A stretch of 64,000 nt of DNA from Zobellia amurskyensis (GTDB lineage: Bacteria > Bacteroidota > Bacteroidia > Flavobacteriales > Flavobacteriaceae). A model generated the notes under the pieces. The model had not been told where the DNA came from and did no database searches. It was given only the letters and a program-made list of their open reading frames with translations. Location of the stretch: NCBI RefSeq assembly GCF_009725985.1, contig NZ_RCNR01000022.1:1-64000 (forward strand). The letters run 5' to 3'. Positions 62,901 to 64,000 of the stretch are shown one piece after another; the stretch's first letter is position 1; the number at the start of each line of letters is the position of its first letter. The translations under genes were made by a program, and so were the position numbers.

Positions 62901-63626
62901 ATGATTGTTTACCTCTATGAATTTATCGGAACAGCCTTGCTTATACTTATTGGCAACGGTGTTGTCGCCAACCTAGTTTTAAAAGGCACCAAGGGTCCTG
63001 ACACGGGCTGGACAGGTATTTCGTTAGCATGGGGTATTGCCGTTTTTATAGGGGTTTATGTAAGTGCAGACGTTAGCCATGCGCATTTAAACCCTGCAGT
63101 AACCCTAGGCCTGGCCACAGCAGGAAAATTTAGCTGGGGATTGGTACCGGGTTATATGCTAGCCCAAGTTTTGGGTGCTATGATGGGGAATTTTTTGGTT
63201 TGGCTCACCTACAAAAAACATTACGATGCTACCGAAGACCAAGGAGCTATATTGGCTACCTTTTGTACCGCTCCGGCCATAAGAAGTCCTTTTTGGAATT
63301 TTATGACAGAGGCTATTGGAGCCTTTACTTTAGTGTTTGGTGTATTTTTTATTGCTGGTGGCACATTTGGCGAGGAGACTATTTCCCTTGGTTCTTTAGA
63401 TGCACTTCCTGTAGCTTTATTAGTGATGGGTATAGGTTTTGGTCTTGGAGGCCCAACGGGTTATGCTATTAATCCGGCACGGGATTTTGGCCCACGATTA
63501 CTGCATGCTATCTTACCCTTAAAAGGAAAAGGAAGTAGCGATTGGAGCTATGCATGGATTCCTATTGCAGGTCCTTTGTTTGGTGGGTTTGTAGCTGCTT
63601 TGGCTTATCTTGCAGTTTCTGTTTAA
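62901..63626 (+). CDS. MIP-family aquaporin/glycerol facilitator
   Basis: This 241-residue channel protein has six membrane helices and both half-helix motifs, NPA in HLNPAVTLGL (about 56) and NPA in GYAINPARDFGPR (about 194). The Asp immediately after NPAR in the second motif and the length favour the glycerol facilitator (GlpF) group over strict water channels. No glpK or glpD is adjacent. A secreted hydrolase gene follows 18 bases later. Confidence 0.92.
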   Translation: MIVYLYEFIGTALLILIGNGVVANLVLKGTKGPDTGWTGISLAWGIAVFIGVYVSADVSHAHLNPAVTLGLATAGKFSWGLVPGYMLAQVLGAMMGNFLVWLTYKKHYDATEDQGAILATFCTAPAIRSPFWNFMTEAIGAFTLVFGVFFIAGGTFGEETISLGSLDALPVALLVMGIGFGLGGPTGYAINPARDFGPRLLHAILPLKGKGSSDWSYAWIPIAGPLFGGFVAALAYLAVSV

Positions 63627-63644
63627 GCAATAAAATATAGATAC

Positions 63645-64000
63645 ATGAAAAAATTGAGCTTTGTATTTGTTTTCTTTTTAATCGTCCAGATTGGTCTTGC
63701 CCAAGAATTCTTAAAAATTCCCTACGAAAAAAGTACGTCTGTAAAATGGGAGAATGAGGAAAAACAATACTTCTCGGATATTTGGAATACGGAAGTAGTT
63801 ACTAATGTATCTGTTCCTACCCTGCAAGTTTTTCAACCTAAAAACCCTAACGGAACCTCCGTTATTATAGCTCCTGGTGGTGCTTTGTACGCTCATAGTA
63901 TTAACAGTGAAGGAAGAGACGTAGCCAAATGGCTTGCGGCTAAGGGAATAACCGCATTCGTTTTAAAATACCGTCTTGTACCAACAGGTGAAGATGCTGT
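63645..64000 (+). CDS. secreted alpha/beta hydrolase, 5' part only
   Basis: The frame opens at ATG 63645 and runs past the window end (118 codons seen). A signal peptide (MKKLSFVFVFFLIVQIGLA, cleaved before QEF) precedes an alpha/beta hydrolase start: VIIAPGGALYAHSINSEGRDVAKWLAAKGITAFVLKYRLVP. The oxyanion-hole region (PGGALY for the usual HGGG) is seen; the nucleophile is beyond the window. Members with this pattern are esterases acting on polysaccharide acyl groups. Confidence 0.75.
   Translation, partial: MKKLSFVFVFFLIVQIGLAQEFLKIPYEKSTSVKWENEEKQYFSDIWNTEVVTNVSVPTLQVFQPKNPNGTSVIIAPGGALYAHSINSEGRDVAKWLAAKGITAFVLKYRLVPTGEDA

Noticed and set aside
63200-63472. 90-codon frame inside the aquaporin gene
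   Set aside because: It is an alternative frame of a clearly coding gene with a Trp/Tyr/Cys-rich, unlikely composition.

Overview
The window is an AT-rich chromosomal segment of a bacterium of the Bacteroidota, most likely a (probably marine) member of the Flavobacteriaceae. The evidence is the gene content (crtI-crtB-crtZ pigment cluster, DUF2339/DUF3999 pair, DUF4105, DUF2911, malectin-domain lipoprotein, paired SurA-like proteins), the many lipoproteins, and intergenic matches to the Bacteroidota promoter element TAnnTTTG. No transposase, phage gene, rRNA operon or CRISPR array is visible. One tRNA, tRNA-Leu(GAG), is present.

Layout. 1-5.5 kb: the tail of an unidentified gene, tRNA-Leu, a CarH-like B12-binding MerR regulator, carotenoid genes crtI-crtB-crtZ, and a convergent pair of thioredoxin-fold membrane proteins, one without its redox cysteines. 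5.5-11.3 kb (minus strand): aconitase, MoxR ATPase and two SurA-like periplasmic chaperones. 11.5-20.2 kb (plus): a small unknown protein, a beta-lactamase-fold lipoprotein, DUF2339 and DUF3999 proteins, pseudouridine synthase RluF, a CarboxypepD_reg-like exported protein and a Tat-exported LD-carboxypeptidase. 20.3-34.7 kb: recQ, then kdsD-tatC-lptB (envelope and export), pssA, DUF4105, an ABC-F ATPase, small unknown proteins, cobalamin adenosyltransferase, DUF2795 and secA. 34.9-43.8 kb is the most accessory-looking part. It holds three paralogous membrane histidine kinases with no response regulator beside them, a Tat-exported Gfo/Idh/MocA oxidoreductase, three related small secreted proteins (two inside a 424-bp nearly identical repeat) and a malectin-domain lipoprotein. 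43.9-55.7 kb: msrA, galM, ohr, DUF2911, a frameshifted meaB, a GT2/GT39/PAP2 glycosyl-lipid module, a MATE exporter, mazG, a Tat-exported sugar isomerase-like protein and an SMP-30 lipoprotein. 55.8-64 kb: a tripartite RND efflux operon with an unknown exported protein upstream, DUF1569, an aquaporin and the start of a secreted alpha/beta hydrolase.

How the genes fit together. Three genes use or make adenosylcobalamin: the CarH-like regulator, the PduO-type adenosyltransferase and MeaB. TatC lies in the same window as three proteins with twin-arginine signals. KdsD, LptB, PssA, SecA, the SurA-like proteins and the LD-carboxypeptidase all serve the cell envelope. The observations most worth testing are the B12 photoreceptor motifs in the regulator next to the crt genes, the A9 frameshift at the start of meaB, the three histidine kinases with a RegB-like GGxNSPF loop, and the recently duplicated small secreted protein genes, one of whose copies has a base change in its candidate -7 promoter box.
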